Assembly (NCBI GenBank): GCA_021613375.1
Contig: CM038720.1
Span: 13,671,962-13,735,961 of the forward strand
Length of the DNA: 64,000 bases
Reading direction: 5' to 3'
Origin: Megaleporinus macrocephalus
Lineage: Eukaryota; Chordata; Actinopteri; Characiformes; Anostomidae
The notes beneath the pieces are model-generated. The model was not told where the DNA came from. It was given only the letters and a program-made list of their open reading frames with translations, and did no database searches. Each line of letters opens with the position of its first letter. Position 1 is the first letter of the stretch. This document shows, piece by piece, positions 43,672 through 64,000 of the stretch. Both the position numbers and the translations under genes were made by a program.

Positions 43672-44130
43672 TTTTCTCACCCTTCTCTCAACACTTTCAG
43701 ACCAGCTTTTACTCCCTGCTGGTTAGCCCCCTTTTTACCCTGTTCTTCAATGACCACCACAGAGCAGGTATTATCTGGGTGGTGGCTCATTCTCAGCACT
43801 GCAGTGACACTGACGTGGTGGTGTTTGTGTGTGTTGTGCTGGTACTAGTGGACGGGACACAGCAGTGCTGCTTAAGTTTTTAGTGCACCACCCAAAACGA
43901 TCTAGTCAACAGTGTCCTGTGGGCAGTATCCTGTGGCCACTGATGAAGAATTAGAGAATGACTGACAACTGTTGAGTAGCAAAAGAGTGTCTAATAGAGT
44001 GGACAGTGAGTGGACACAGTTTTTTTTTAACTCCAGCAGCACTGCTGTGTTTGATCTACTTGTACCAGCACACTAACTAACCTTCACCATGTCATCTGTA
44101 ACCCAAATTGGGGTAGACCTGTGGGGGTCC
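43672..44130. repeat. Dispersed fish repeat, copy 2
   Basis: Contains CTCAGCACTGCAGTGACACT, GGACACAGCAGTGCTGCT, GTGTCTAATAGAGTGGACAG and ACTCCAGCAGCACTGC. It shares blocks with the copy at 15126-15550. A related fragment may lie at 49320-49510. Confidence 0.7.
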
Positions 44131-44789
44131 TGTTCACAGGGTGAAAGGGGGCTAACAAAGTATGCAGAGAAACAGATAGACTACAGTCTGTAATTGTAGA
44201 ACTACAAACTGCACTTACAAGGTAAATAGGGCAAAAAAAAAATGGACAGATAGTGCAGATACAAGGGGGTGTACTTAGTGAAATAGCTGGTCAGTGTATA
44301 TTGTATTCAGTCCCAAGACCACAGTGCATGCTGCAAGCCAGCTAACAATCTTACACAATTAACAGATGATGGGAATTTTGTTATGTGAAAGCGAGGTTAC
44401 TGCTAAAGGTATACACTAATAAACGGCAGCCAATTAAATTGTGTCTTACAGTTTAACAAAGCTTGCTAGTTGTTGTGTTTTGATAAAGCCACCAGACTTA
44501 TGATATCAATTAGGTGTAAGCTTGCATATAGTAATATTTTAGCAATATTGTGTTTTAGGTTTTTTTTTATGTCCAGCACTTTTTTTTTTTTTTTTTAATC
44601 TTTACTTAATGATAATGCACCAAACATTACTGCCTTGTTGTCGTATTTATAAGGCAACAGTTATATATTAATAGTTTATGTTATTATATAATGCATTTAT
44701 TAATACTTTATTAGAAACTTCTACCATGTTGCTTTACACTGCTGGTGCACAGTTTGTAACCGGCCTTAGCCTGTAACTCTCGAGTGAAA

Positions 44790-44880
44790 CTACAAGGTAG
44801 ATGGACCTCATAAAGTGGCCAGTGAATGGAAGCTTAAAGTAGGTGCCACTAATAAAGTGGGTTGTGAGTGAATCAGTGTT
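44790..44880. repeat. Repeat terminus with AATAAAGTGG motifs
   Basis: CATAAAGTGGCCAGTGAATG followed 30 bp later by CTAATAAAGTGGGTTGTGAG. The motif ATAAAGTGGCCAGTGAGTG is a common terminal sequence of fish DNA elements. Confidence 0.5.
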
Positions 44881-47275
44881 CATAAATTATTTTTTATTGT
44901 GATCAGGAAGAGGCTTTTACAGACAGCACAGAGAATTTGGCCAAGCGAATGTCTGCAATATGACCTGTCAGGACTTTGTGCGTGACTGGACTGCATGACA
45001 GCAGTAATGCAGAAGTTTAAAAAAAAGTCTTGGCTTGAAACAAGAGATGACAGCGTCTCCCTGCTAGAGGTTTTCGTTATGATTCACAGTGATATCTTTG
45101 CGATCATTTCAAACTGACATTTCAAAGCTTCTTTCGACACAAGAACATTCACACTTGTTAATTCGCCGGTTCAAAATTTAGTCTTTAGTCAGTAAATTAT
45201 ATGCAGCCTCCACAGAAATTACTAATACATTTGAAATTTACCTATTTTTAATCTTTTTGTACTATTTTAAGGTGCTTAAAATGAGCATCTAAGAGTAGAC
45301 TAGCAGTTTTAAACACTCTAACTCTACTATATGCATATAGTGATACAAAAAACTTATTAAAGCTATTTAGGTTACTTCATATAACATTTAATAAAATGCT
45401 ATTTATTTTAGAAAAAAAAAATGCTGGTAGACTTAGCAGAGAGACCCTGGGGCAGAAGTGCAAACAGACTACCAAAGTACTAAGGTGGTCTGGGGCTGTT
45501 TATCTTACCTTGGTGCTGTTAGGCTTGTGTTCATTAATACAATGTACAATGTACTCAGACATATACAAAGGCATTTTGGATGCAAACCTTCAGAGGTCTG
45601 CTAAGAAATGCTGATCCAAAACAGGCCAGCTGCCTTTTTCCAAAAAGACAGTTACAGTCTTTGAATGATCTGATCAAAACAAATGCCACTTGGTTTGATA
45701 TTTAGTTTTTTGCTAAATTGAACTAAATAAAATTACATTTTTCCTTTCAATTCCGAACCTGATCCTAACTCCAGCTAACTTATCTACTACATAGGTTTCT
45801 TTAAATCCACTTCTTAAATATTTTACTTTGGTAAAGGCAGTGTGTGACAAATAAAACAACTTAAATGAACAGCATTCAGATGGATTACTACACAATTGAA
45901 TGGTTTCAGAGCTACAAAAAGTTACAGAGCTCTTTGACATGGTTTTGGCTTTAAATGGTCTGTTTACGCAAGCAAGCGTCACTCAGTGGTAGACGACATG
46001 ACAGCATTAACCATTATAGTGATTTATTTTGTTATTGTGATACTACACTTTTCTGGGCATATCATTCTATGGCATTATGTACCCAAAACAGTCATTTTAA
46101 CATCTTTTTCTCTTAGAATTAAACAGACTGTTTTTGTTTTTATGCAATTAAAACAGCATTATGCCAAAATTGGTATTTTTCGCTCTGTGGGTTGCCCTAC
46201 AGTTACTGAGCGTTCACTTTTACACCACTGTCGTAAACCCCCCATGGATAGCTGTACACGCTCATTGCTAGAGAAGCTCTAGGATACAGAATCTGACTCC
46301 CTTTTGCATGCATGGAAGGAAGGGATGTACACTCCACTGTCTGATTTCCGTTGTTTTCCTGTTAGTTGTGAGACTGTTTTGCCTCTCTTTTAGCTCTTGC
46401 TGATGAGTAAAAGCCAGTCTAAGATTTACTCTGGTCTCTTACCTGGCCACTCTGTTTTTATTTTCCTCCCAATAATGTCCATGCCGGGAATTTAAGGTGG
46501 CTTCTTCTTAAAGCTAGCTAAAAACCCATAGTAGTGCTGTGGTGCCATTAAGTGTTCTCATTAGAGGTATGGTCCACGCTACTCCAGTCACACAATGCCA
46601 TTCTCCCTATTACTAAGTCAGTGTACCATCAAAATGAGTTTGCAACAGGTAATATTGGTAATGCTGCTTTAAGACTGATTTATGTAAATACAACAGAGCT
46701 CACTGGCTGCCATGTATTGTCCAGACAGAAACACTGCTTTCACCTTCAGTGTGAATGGGCAGAGCGTCAGCGTCGTGGGCTGAACAGACAAATGCATTAT
46801 GTCACAAAAATAATCGTTTGGTTGCTTCGCAATTATTTATATTGAGTGTATTACTTTCTTATTTATGTAATTCCTCCTTTAATAACGATAAATGCTAATT
46901 ATTGTGTGAATATTAAGATTTTATATAGACTATTTTTGTGTGTGCTCTTTAATTTTATACTTACAGGATTGGATTGGATTCATTCTTTTATCACACTGAT
47001 TCAGCATCATCTGATGATATCGGTCCAATAACAATACCTGGTAGCAGAACAATGCCTTCTCTAAGCCTTGCGACCATGCGGCATATACTTGAGGCCATGT
47101 CAGCGTGTGTTAGTATGTGTGTGTGTGTGCTCAGTGCTGCAGCCTCACACATTGTGCCTGGTACAGTATTAAGTAGGTTAGGTTGCTTCCGCTCTGGTGG
47201 AAGTTGGGCTTGGTGAGAAAGTGGGTTAGAAGGCAGAGGAGAAGAACAGCGTGGGTGTCGAAGAGCCATTCCAGC

Positions 47276-47315
<40 letters not shown>

Positions 47316-48029
47316 CACAGCTACTGCTCCCAGAAGAAAGCAGAGCTATGGATGAAGAGGCTGTCTTGCGTGAATCCATGGCTAGGGCCACTCGCAGCCG
47401 TTATTAATGGAACTAAAACTCTTGAGCCACAATGACTGCTCAATGTCAAACTCGGGCTGCGCTGGGGAATCAAAATCCAGAGCGCAGTCTGAGAGGTTAA
47501 AAGACAAATCCGACTCAGAACACGCGAGTGAATTATTTCTAAAAAAGTAATACTGTAGTTAACATCTAAAACAACAAGGCTGCCAAAGAACCCGTACTGT
47601 CTATTTTATCAGACAGGCCGGCATTAAAGTTTAAAACTGCTCTTGGAGCCTTAAGCCAAAAGTAGAAAAAAATCATATCCAGATCCTGCTATATCTCCTC
47701 TCATGCTTTTTGGCTTACTGCTTTATAAGTCTATAAGGCAATGTGACACTAGTTTTATCTAGTTTGTAATGTGTGGTAAGCTGCTTTTCCGCTATACTGG
47801 TTGACACTGTTCTTTAGATAAGCGCTGTCGTAACTGTTATCCTGAGATGCCACAAATAAGTGCAAAAAACATGATGCACAAAAAAACGTTAGCCTGTTTG
47901 ACCAAGCAGCTGAGTCAGGGGTGGTACAGACACATTACATAAGTAAACAAAAAAGCAGCACCCCCTCGATCAACTGTCAAGACTATTGTATCTGAAAGAG
48001 TCCACTTGTTTTTAAGGTAGCGGAGATAA

Positions 48030-48400
48030 AGGAAACAGTCTTTTGGGGGTAGACTTGGCATTGTGCTTGGTGATATAGCACTCGGTGACCCATCCTTGTG
48101 GTCTTTACATGGTCTGCCACTTGGTGGCTGAGTTGCTGTGGCTCCTAATGGCTACCATTTTTTATAGTACCTCTCACTATTGATCATGGAATATCCAGGA
48201 GGGAAGAAATTTCACAGACTGACTTGTTGCAACGCTGGCATGCTATTATCACTGAGCTCTTTAGAGCGACCCATTCTTTCACAAATGTTGGTAAAATAAG
48301 ACTACATAGCTAGGTGCTTGATTTGATCAATGAAACTGAATGAAACACCTTCAATGATACTTTTGTCTATATGGTGCATGTAATTATGCTGGGTTTTCTG
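48030..48400 (-). pseudogene. Decayed Tc1-like transposase N-terminal region
   Basis: Read on the minus strand with frameshifts it gives CQRCNKSVCEISSLLDIP, like the helix-turn-helix start of a fish Tc1-type transposase (KSSREISSLLNIPQSTVSG). Plus-strand blocks GCATTGTGCTTGGTGAT, GGTCTGCCACTTGGTGGC and ATACTTTTGTCTATATGGTG belong to the same repeat family. Many stops. Confidence 0.65.
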
Positions 48401-49319
48401 ACACTGTAAATCAAGAAAATGTCTTCAGATATTATGATATTATGTTGTTTTCATATCAACCAGTCTAATGACACATACACTGCAAACACACATTGTCAAT
48501 CTTCCATCACACAGTGCCTGAAAAACTGCAAAGGACCAGAGAGCAAAGACAAGAATCTCAGAGCGGGAAAGTTCATCTAGGGTGAGTCACTGCCAGAGAT
48601 ATTCGCAAGTTGATTCATCGGAGTCGAGTCTCGAGTCTCCAGGGTTTGTGTCTTCAATAGAGAATTTTGGTTTAGTCTCGTTATTAGCTGCAGGCATCGC
48701 ACTGTACTAGAGCAAATCCGTCTAAAGCATGCCAAGTTTGACAAGTGCTTCAAAAAACAAGCATTTACAGAAGAAAACAGACCGAACGGTGCACTACACA
48801 CAAGTCAATGTGGTGTTTAAACAACAAAGAGGCAAAAACAACTTTTTGGTCAGTTAACATTTGGCTAGTCTGTGGTTTAAACAGCATGTAAACTAGTTAT
48901 TTGCCAAATAAGAAATCCTTCTGAAACATTAATACGTTTTAAAAGAATGTACTTGCTTCGTGCTAAAGACTTTTCTGTTATTAAAGGTTTATTATTCAAA
49001 GCTGTCCTGAACCTGATGGCTCTATGAGCTTGAAGAGAATCACACTGTAGTAAAGACCACGCATTACTTTAGCAAAACTGAAAGGCTAAATCACGCAAAT
49101 GATTCTATTCACGTTTTTCAAGTTCGTTTTAAGTTTCTAATCCAGGTTGATTCAGTCACAAGTCATTTAAGGGCAAGTCAAGCCAAGTCACGAGTCAGTC
49201 AGTCCGTGTAACTTCTGGTTACAGTTGTTACATGTTAATCATATTCATTGATCACACACCATCCTATTAAAGATGTATAACAAAGAATTACACCAAATTT
49301 CTTACCCACATATACAGTT

Positions 49320-49510
49320 AGTGAAACCCATACATAGCTCCACCTTGCTGATGTACAGTTAGAGACTGTAGCCCATCACATCTGATGTTGCAACAGTTTG
49401 TGTCTGTCATTCTCTAGTCTAGACATTCATCAGTGGTCCGTTTCTAACCACAGAGCCACTCCTGGTGGGATATTTTGGGTAGACCGCTCTCGACCTAGCA
49501 GTGAAAACTA
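49320..49510. repeat. Fragment of a dispersed fish repeat
   Basis: CATTCTCTAGTCTAGACATT CATCAGTGG, then AGCCACTCCTGGTGGGATAT and GACCGCTCTCGACCTAGCAG. The order (check) matches the reverse-oriented family that also supplied 43672-44130 (TCTAGTCAACAGTGTCCTG, CACTGATGAAGAATTAGAG). Low certainty. Confidence 0.4.
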
Positions 49511-51012
49511 GTGGTTTGGAAATTATCAGTACAACATATTTTCACAATACTACATTAATACAAGTATTTTATTATTTTATTTCCAAATCTGATCTGAACT
49601 AATCTTTTTGGCAACCCTCAGTCCACTAGATGGTGCAAAGATTTTTTCTGGTGGAGTCAACAAAGGAATGTCGTTAGAAAATAAATTACTCTGGCAATAC
49701 TACAAACATGAGGGCTCATCTCAAACAGCTCCATCTAAAGACAGACTCTACTGATGATGGTGTTGCATCAGATTCAGTTCCCCCTCAAATGTACACCCCC
49801 CTTCACAAATTAAGTCCTACGGAGTGTGCACTTACTGAGCAGTAATCAGCACCAAAGAAGACTGCATTTACAGAAAGAGAAAAGATTCAAGGAGGGTGGG
49901 AATCTGTGCTTTGATGCCGATAGGATTATTAATTTGATGTATAAGACTTGTTGAACATTTCCGCTGTTCACTGTTTCAGTAGTACATGAATTCACATTCA
50001 AGCGACTGTGATTTCGAGGAGGAACTGAATAGGATGTAAACAATTTTGAAGTTGGATTCTTATTCACCAACTTCTAAGGTGGAAAGAAAACACATTAAAC
50101 AAATATTTTTTTGTTTTGCTTTCCTAATAGAAAATCCAACAATGGATCAGCTCCACTGAAAAACCTAACTCTGAACAAAGTTGTTGTTGTTAAAACTACA
50201 ATCCTATTTCTGAGCCAGCTAAAATAACACACTCCATCACAATCCATCACGTGTCAATCCAAAACATGCGTTTATACAACATTGTTAAAACTAAAGGCTT
50301 CTCTTCTTGAAGCAAGAGAAACAAGTATGTGAATATATTGGTTCACTGACACAGTCGTATTGACCCAAGCTCTAAAGAGAGGTGAGTACAACAGAAAGGA
50401 TTGCCTTAACTTCAAGGGTTGTGGATTCCTATATAATTAAAACAGCCCATTATCTCACAGAGGGCTGGCGACTGCTGTCTGATGTTCTCCTAACTAAGGC
50501 AGGGTACAAAGGCACATTGCAACAAACACTGCAGACCTCCAGCAAATCAGCAATAATATCATATTTTGACTTGAGTATAGAACTAATATTTTATTGTGGG
50601 GTCTTTGGTGATTCCCGCCGCTTAGCATAAAGAACAACACCATTTTACTGTCGCTGCTGTGCTGAGAGTGGTCCACCACATAGATAATATCTGGTCAAGA
50701 GTGGTCCTGTGGTCGGAAGCGTACCAATGGCGAATGAGGGTGCGGGTGGTTAGCTAACTGCCTGAGAACAGAAAGATCAGTTATTGTTAACCTGTATAAT
50801 GGAGCTCTTAAGACAGGTAGAGAGCATACAACAGAAATAGCACCCCAAATCGGAAGTCAGGGTTTCTTAGATTTACCTTGACTTTTATTTCATTGCAGAC
50901 AGCATAAACCCAAGATATTTCATGTTTTGTCTGGTCAACTTAATTTCATTTGTTAATATACATCCGTTCCACACTTCAGGCCTGCAACACACTCCGAAAC
51001 ATCTGGGATGGA

Positions 51013-51450
51013 CCATCACGCAGGGTAAATGTGTACTGTGGTCATAAGAATCAGTATTTCAGATTGTTTTTGGGAGAAATGGACGCTGAGTGCTCCAGAC
51101 ACAAGAATTGCAAGAAGACTTGTTTCCAGTGCACACTTTAAGACATGTTTGCAGAAAGAATGTGACAAAAAGACCTGAAACACTTCATTGCCTGGTGTCC
51201 TCTTAAGTGCTGTGAAAAGGAATGGCAACATTACAAAGTGGAAATGCTTTATTGTCCCAACGTTTTTGAATTGTGTTTCAGGCCTGAATTGCAGGAAAGG
51301 ACAAATATCCTTAAGTTGACCAAACAAAAGATGAAATATCTTGAGTTTATACAGTTCGCACTGAAATAAAAGTCAAAGTAAATAAAACACACTGCATTTT
51401 TTATTTGCATATTCCTTACTGCCCCAACCTTTTCCAAATACAGCTTTTTT
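51013..51450 (+). mobile_element. Decayed DNA transposon 3' portion
   Basis: The right part runs ATTTTTTATTTGCATATTCC and CTGCCCCAACCTTTTCC, the decayed form of a very common fish element end (TTTTATTTACATTTTACACAACGTCCCAAC-type). The upstream part contains broken coding-like frames (FRLFLGEMDAECSRHKNCKK) without a family assignment. Confidence 0.5.
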
Positions 51451-51583
51451 TTAAACCAAATACCATCTGCATCAAGCTAAGAGTGAACAGAGCTATCCCA
51501 AATACATAGACATCTTAACTGGTTTGTGCTTGATACAAACATAGTCGATTGTGCAGCCTCATGACAACACAGCCCACATGCTA

Positions 51584-51982
<399 letters not shown>

Positions 51983-54900
51983 CTACTGTATATCTGCATG
52001 TTAACATTTTGACCTGTGTATCTTCCACACATGTACAAAAACACCCTACAATGTGTTTAGATTTCTGAAGGTGGATGTAAACAAAGTCATTCAAAGTGCT
52101 CTAATATGAAATGGTGCACTCTGCAGAAGCTCACTGATTTTGGTAATACAGTCAAAATGTCCACAACAAACATGTAACAACTTTATTCACTATCCTGGAG
52201 GACCAAACATGTGTCTTCTCTAGTCTTACATGTAATGAAGCTAATGGTAAAAAAAAGACACCAACAACAACAACAAAAAAACATTGTTACTGACCATTTA
52301 TGCATGCATATCATGGTCATGAATGGCTTTTTATTATCATAAGACGATTTCTCACTGCTTTGTCTCGTACTGTTACGCTATTACGCTGCAGATGCAGTAG
52401 AGGCTTCAGATGCTTGGTTACCATTGCAAATAGCTCTGAGAGGGTCTGTCTCTAGAGAATGGCATACTTGAATGACTTTGTTTACACCTTATGAGGTAAT
52501 TATGCAGATAAAAACACTTGGAAATCCTATTTAACATCTGAACCTCTATCAGAATTTAAAAGAAATGAGAAAAGAACAGTATAATATTGATATAATACAT
52601 GAATGTTGCACTTTAAAGGAGGAAACTGAGCTAGAGGAAAAAAGAGCACGCGAGGCGGATATGATAATGTTGGATTCACACCCTTACTCGTCAGCAGAGA
52701 GGCTTGTGAATTTAAAAATATCTGTTCTAATGTCTTCATGCAGTAGCCTAGTATTTGTTCTCTCCAAAAAACACCAGGTGGGAATGAATTTTTGCCCAGT
52801 TTCAGACAGCAGCTTTGATTTTAAACATAAACTTGTTGGCCGGAGGAACGCATGTGCAGGGTCTGATGCATCTGTCAAAAAGCAGAACCTACAAAGGCTC
52901 CGTTGCATTTTGGTGTGTATTGACACCCCTATACTGTACAGCTGACACAGGAAGCTCCCACTAACGCTATACCACTTAACAAAGAGTTCTCAAAAGGTGA
53001 GAATCTCATACAGCCACCCACAGAAAGACAGCGAGAGTGTGAGAAAGAGACAGAGAAAGAGAGAGGGAAATGAGGGGTCGACAGAAATAGAGTCCAAGAA
53101 AAAGAGACTGGGTGTGATTGGGACAGGAAAGGATCAAGATGTGAAGCAGAAGAGACGAGTGGTAGGAGGACAGAGATGGAGAGAGGTGGCCTTAGAGGAG
53201 GGAGAGAGAGAAAGAGAGAGAGCGAGAAAGAGAGAGAGAGAGAGTGGCAGAGCTGCTGAAACATGGTGTGTGGAAATAAGGGTATTATTAGAATATATGG
53301 ATGTCAAATAGCTGCTTCCTGTTGTGTTTGGATGGTTCTCGTACACCCCTGAACTCAACATTTCCTTCACTTTCCAACACAAACCTTGCACTTGATTGGC
53401 TGGAAAAGAGAATGTAATCCTATCAATAGTTGTGCTTGTTAGAAAACGTGTGTAGGGGGTTGTGTGTGCTAGTTTGTGCCAGGCTGCGAGGTTGGTTGGT
53501 CAGTTTGTGCGCTTATCGTAAATGGCTGTTACTGACCTGCTGGCCATCTCAGTGCTAAGCAGAGGTTCTCTCTGCTGTCGTGTTCAATAAAAGAAAGTTC
53601 TCTTTAAGTGCTATGTTTCACCTTCTTCGCCAAGACTTTACTTTGATTACTTTTTTCCTTGCTCCAGCTGGCTCGATTATTCAATAATGATTAGCTAACT
53701 AGCTGACATGAGCGTAGAATCTGGTCAAGAAGTCACAACTGAACTTGCCAATAGGCTGTAAGGACTTTTAGGTTCAAGCTAATGTTCAGAATCTTCTTCT
53801 TCAGGCTCAAAAATTAGGGTAGGATTTATATGATGCAATATCCAGTCTGGGTCATAATTGATGGTAAGAAGTAAGAAGAACTAGGCTGTTGCATTTGGCA
53901 CAGAGGGTATAAAAGGTGATACACGACAGAGGGTCATTTTTAGGAAGGCAACAATAAAAAATGAATGAAATTGTCTGTGAAAATCGATTGAATATCTGTT
54001 TTTGTTGGATGTTGAAAAATCAACTGTGCTTGGTAACAGACATTTCCCAGCCATTTAAAAGGTCAAATTATATGATATGAAAGGTATACCTGATATGACC
54101 AGGCACTTTAACCAAATAACCTCAGGTTGACCCAAAATAAGTTATGCCTGAGCGCATAATATACAAACCACACAGGATGTCAAGAGTCAAACAGCTGAAA
54201 CTGCGTGGTAAAGTTATATATGGAAACATTTCAAATTAAAAAAAAAACACAGTGTAAGCTGTGTCGTATAAGATGAGGTATCGTTTACGTGCCCAAAAGA
54301 CAAAATCTCTAAATCAACAGAATGATCAGTTACAGATCACCCATTACGCTAGGGAGACAAAATAAACAAAGAAATACACTTACTTGGGCTGTTCTATTTG
54401 TTTCAAAATGTGAATTTCCAAGAACTTAAAACTGATATAATACCAATCCTAGTGAGGAAATGAGGCAGCGTGGCAGGAGCGTTATGCGGACGGAGTGAGT
54501 CAGGCTGTGTAGGTGTGGGTTGCTGATTTAGACAGGGAGAGCGTTTGCGAGACACGGCAATAGTGTGAATCCTGGGCAAACACTGTGTAGCGTGTACACG
54601 GCTTGCTTATGACACCAGGAGAGCCTCTGAATTCCAGATCCATTAGTTTAGAAAGGACAGATAGATTGGGCTTCCCTGTGCCCTGTCAGCAATGCTACTT
54701 CACTGTACTATCAGATATCCTTCTGGTGAGTGAGGGACAGGGTGGTCTTGCTCTGACTTTTTTTCTTTCCATCGGCCTGATATCCGGCCAGGCCTGGCGC
54801 GCACGCTCACACGCTTGGCAGCTGGGTATGACCTGGCAGGGTTGGGTGATATTCATTGGTGATATTTAAATGTCTCAGTAGCAGGCTTGTCATAATCATA

Positions 54901-56530
54901 AAGTTTTAACAGAAGATTAACTGCCTGTGGTTTTTGTTAATTGTTTGCAGGTATTAAACCATTTTGCATTTGACGTGACAGAAGCTGTCATAGTACTGAA
55001 AATATAACAACTGCCGTTGCATTAACAACAGAGAATCAACAAACAAACACACAAGTCCTCTTTTATAATGTCTGTGATGCAAAGTCCTCACATGAAGCCT
55101 TTGACATCCTTAGTAATGTATCAATTCTAATGACGGTGTACTGATGGTGTTTGTTTGTGGAGTGGTTTATTTTCATAGAGAAGCAAGCTTGATAAGAGCT
55201 ACAAATATTTCTTTAAGAATTACCTGCATGACTATGAAGATAAGTTAATGATCTTATGAGAAATTACCTGTAATCTGTCGAATGTTTACCAAAATATAGC
55301 ATATTATATTGTATTGTGACATAAAATGATTCATTAGCTGATTAGATATCTTGCTTGCTAGCCATGAAAACCCATAATAAACATTACTCACTTCTCTTTA
55401 AAGGTGTTACAGCACCCATTAGAAAGATTTTTTCAAACATTTGGTTTCTTTGTAAGATTCATGACGTTACTCAATAAATGCATATTGTGCTTTATTTCAT
55501 CTATAAGCATTTGCCTCAACCCAACAGGTGAATTTCACATTGCTGTGGCATACGCAATAGGATTGAACAGCTAACAATCGTGGAAAATAACTGAGATGAG
55601 TTCAAATAATTGTGATTATGTAATAGTTGTGACAGGCCTACCAGGCTGATATTATTGTTTATGACCAAAAAATGCTGGTCACCAACAAACCTTTCCTTTA
55701 AAATTCCATGATTGCATTCTTCCAAGTCTTGCTTGTGGGCTTCCTTTATATTGTTAAACAAGTTGCTGATTAAGACTTCAACATAAATTAAAAACAGTGA
55801 TCGAGAATGTTGGCATCGTAAAATGTCCTTAAAACACCCAAGCCCTGTGGTGCAACTGGACAGTCCTTGTTAACATGTAAACTCATTAGAAGATGCCACT
55901 AAATCAGAGTGTGATGGAGCAGTATCACACATGCCAGGTATATTTACAAGGTTTTAGAGATTGTGCTGGCTAATGATAAATCACAACACAAGTAACATGG
56001 CACTTGCCCAGGTTTACTTCTATTTATGACTGTCAGCCGTTCAAGTGCAATCTACTGGTGGAAAGTTTACGAGGACCACCTGAATATACCACATGACTCG
56101 GTGAACAATAGCACCTGGCCCAGCCATTGTAGACTATGAAAAGTACACTTCAGTCAAGCACTCATTACTCAGAAAGAGCACTGTGGATGTGGACAGCCTC
56201 TATTCTACCAGCAAACTGGCACAGACAAAAAAAATTACATTGAATATCCAGTATATTTAAAAAAAAAGTCAATGAGGGGTAAAAGTCATGTTGTTCCATG
56301 ACAGACACAGGAAGAAGGAGAGCAAGGCAGAGAGAGAGAGAGAGCAGTAGGTTGGGTAGGTTGTTGTTTATGCAAGAAAACAAGATGCCTTAGAAGTTAG
56401 AAGAAGTAGCCAGCTGTCCCAGTGCATCATGTGCAGCTTAAAGTGCAGAAACAGGAACCAGAATCATCCAAACGGGTTAGACAGACAGACAGAAACAGAG
56501 ACAGGTCACTAATGCAGGCATCACAAGTCT

Positions 56531-56536
56531 CATGCA
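56531..56536 (-). promoter_or_regulatory. TGCATG motif (RBFOX-type) 27 nt downstream of exon 6A
   Basis: On the sense strand TGCATG occupies intron positions +27 to +32 after the exon 6A donor. Known biology of RBFOX proteins: sites just downstream of an exon usually promote its inclusion. Motif presence is directly visible; function is inferred. Confidence 0.45.
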
Positions 56537-56562
56537 GTGGCCAGTGCACTCGCCATACTGAC

Positions 56563-56635
56563 CTTCAGGTCCCTGTGCACTATGTCATGTTGGTGAATGT
56601 GACTGACACTGTCTAGAATCTGATGGATGCAGTGA
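56563..56635 (-). CDS. camk2b: camk2b exon 6A: alternative catalytic-loop exon, gamma-like version
   Basis: A 73-bp exon that completes AGT (Ser) and then encodes 24 residues, starting [18 protein letters not shown] and ending in the catalytic HRDLK. It has no stop. The acceptor follows a long strong pyrimidine tract (ttcgcag/T); the donor is AAG/gtcagt. From memory of the family it differs from the CAMK2G exon at only two residues (Glu to Asp, Asn to Ser). Against the second copy at 51.8 kb it matches 16 of 24 residues, although the rest of this gene is beta-type. It contains the catalytic Asp (beta Asp136). Splicing it together with exon 6B would shift the frame, so the two should be alternatives. 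Intact coding, splice sites and phase argue against a decayed duplicate. Confidence 0.88.
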
Positions 56636-61508
<4,873 letters not shown>

Positions 61509-61563
61509 AAGTCAAACAGGAGGTAGTGGAAGCCTTCCTCTGATATACTGTCATGGAGTCGAA
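61509..61563 (-). CDS. camk2b: camk2b exon 4: kinase N-lobe, hinge side
   Basis: A 55-bp exon reading (V)RLHDSISEEGFHYLLFD(L), about residues 74-92. Acceptor ctcccccag/TT, donor GACTT/gtaagt. It encodes beta-strands 4 and 5, leading to the hinge that contacts ATP adenine. The only change from the usual family sequence is a conservative Leu for Val in HYLLFDL. Intron 3, between this exon and exon 3, is only 334 bp. Confidence 0.96.

Positions 61564-64000
<2,437 letters not shown>

Overview
This window is vertebrate nuclear DNA, almost certainly from a ray-finned fish. It is AT-rich and intron-dominated, with many microsatellites and decayed fish-type transposons (hAT-like, Tc1-like, L2/Minime-like). 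The style of the dispersed repeats suggests an otophysan fish such as a characin, catfish or knifefish, but that is a weak inference. There is no prokaryotic content and no CRISPR. Nearly every long open frame is either a shadow of a repeat or antisense to a real exon.

One gene fills the window on the minus strand: calcium/calmodulin-dependent protein kinase II beta (camk2b). I reconstructed 23 coding exons by eye from conserved protein sequence, GT/AG splice sites and codon phase. They run from residue ~54 of the kinase domain (61.96 kb) to the stop codon (4.96 kb). The first two coding exons (about residues 1-53, including the ATP-binding glycine loop) and the promoter lie beyond the right edge. 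Beta identity rests on the linker exons (VGRQTTAPAT, AAKSLLNKKAD, SPKGNIPSPAL, IHNPVDGIK, IEDEDVK), on proline-rich SVRRGSG-type linker exons, and on association-domain residues such as [12 protein letters not shown]. Teleosts often carry two beta paralogues and I cannot say which this is.

Layout in transcript order (right to left): N-lobe kinase exons at 61.9, 61.5 and 60.9 kb; two alternative copies of the catalytic-loop exon at 56.6 kb (gamma-like) and 51.8 kb (alpha/beta-like); the rest of the kinase domain at 42.9, 42.0, 41.2 and 41.0 kb; the autoinhibitory and calmodulin-binding exons at 37.6 and 36.7 kb; a chain of phase-compatible variable linker exons at 33.3, 26.1, 20.2, 18.2, 16.1, 13.8, 12.5, 11.3 and 10.6 kb; the association (hub) domain at 6.4, 6.2 and 5.1 kb; and a probable spliced 3' UTR exon near 3.8 kb.

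The most interesting signal is the catalytic-loop exon pair. Both copies are 73 bp with the same phase and intact HRDLK. Including both, or neither, shifts the frame into a stop in the next exon, so they should be mutually exclusive. A GCATG (RBFOX-type) motif lies just downstream of the first copy and another sits within the acceptor of the second. Other notable points are an in-frame nuclear-localisation exon (KRKSSSTVQYM), a ten-alanine expansion in one linker exon, a 119-bp kinase intron carrying a UG repeat beside its acceptor, and a CCAAT-bearing minisatellite.
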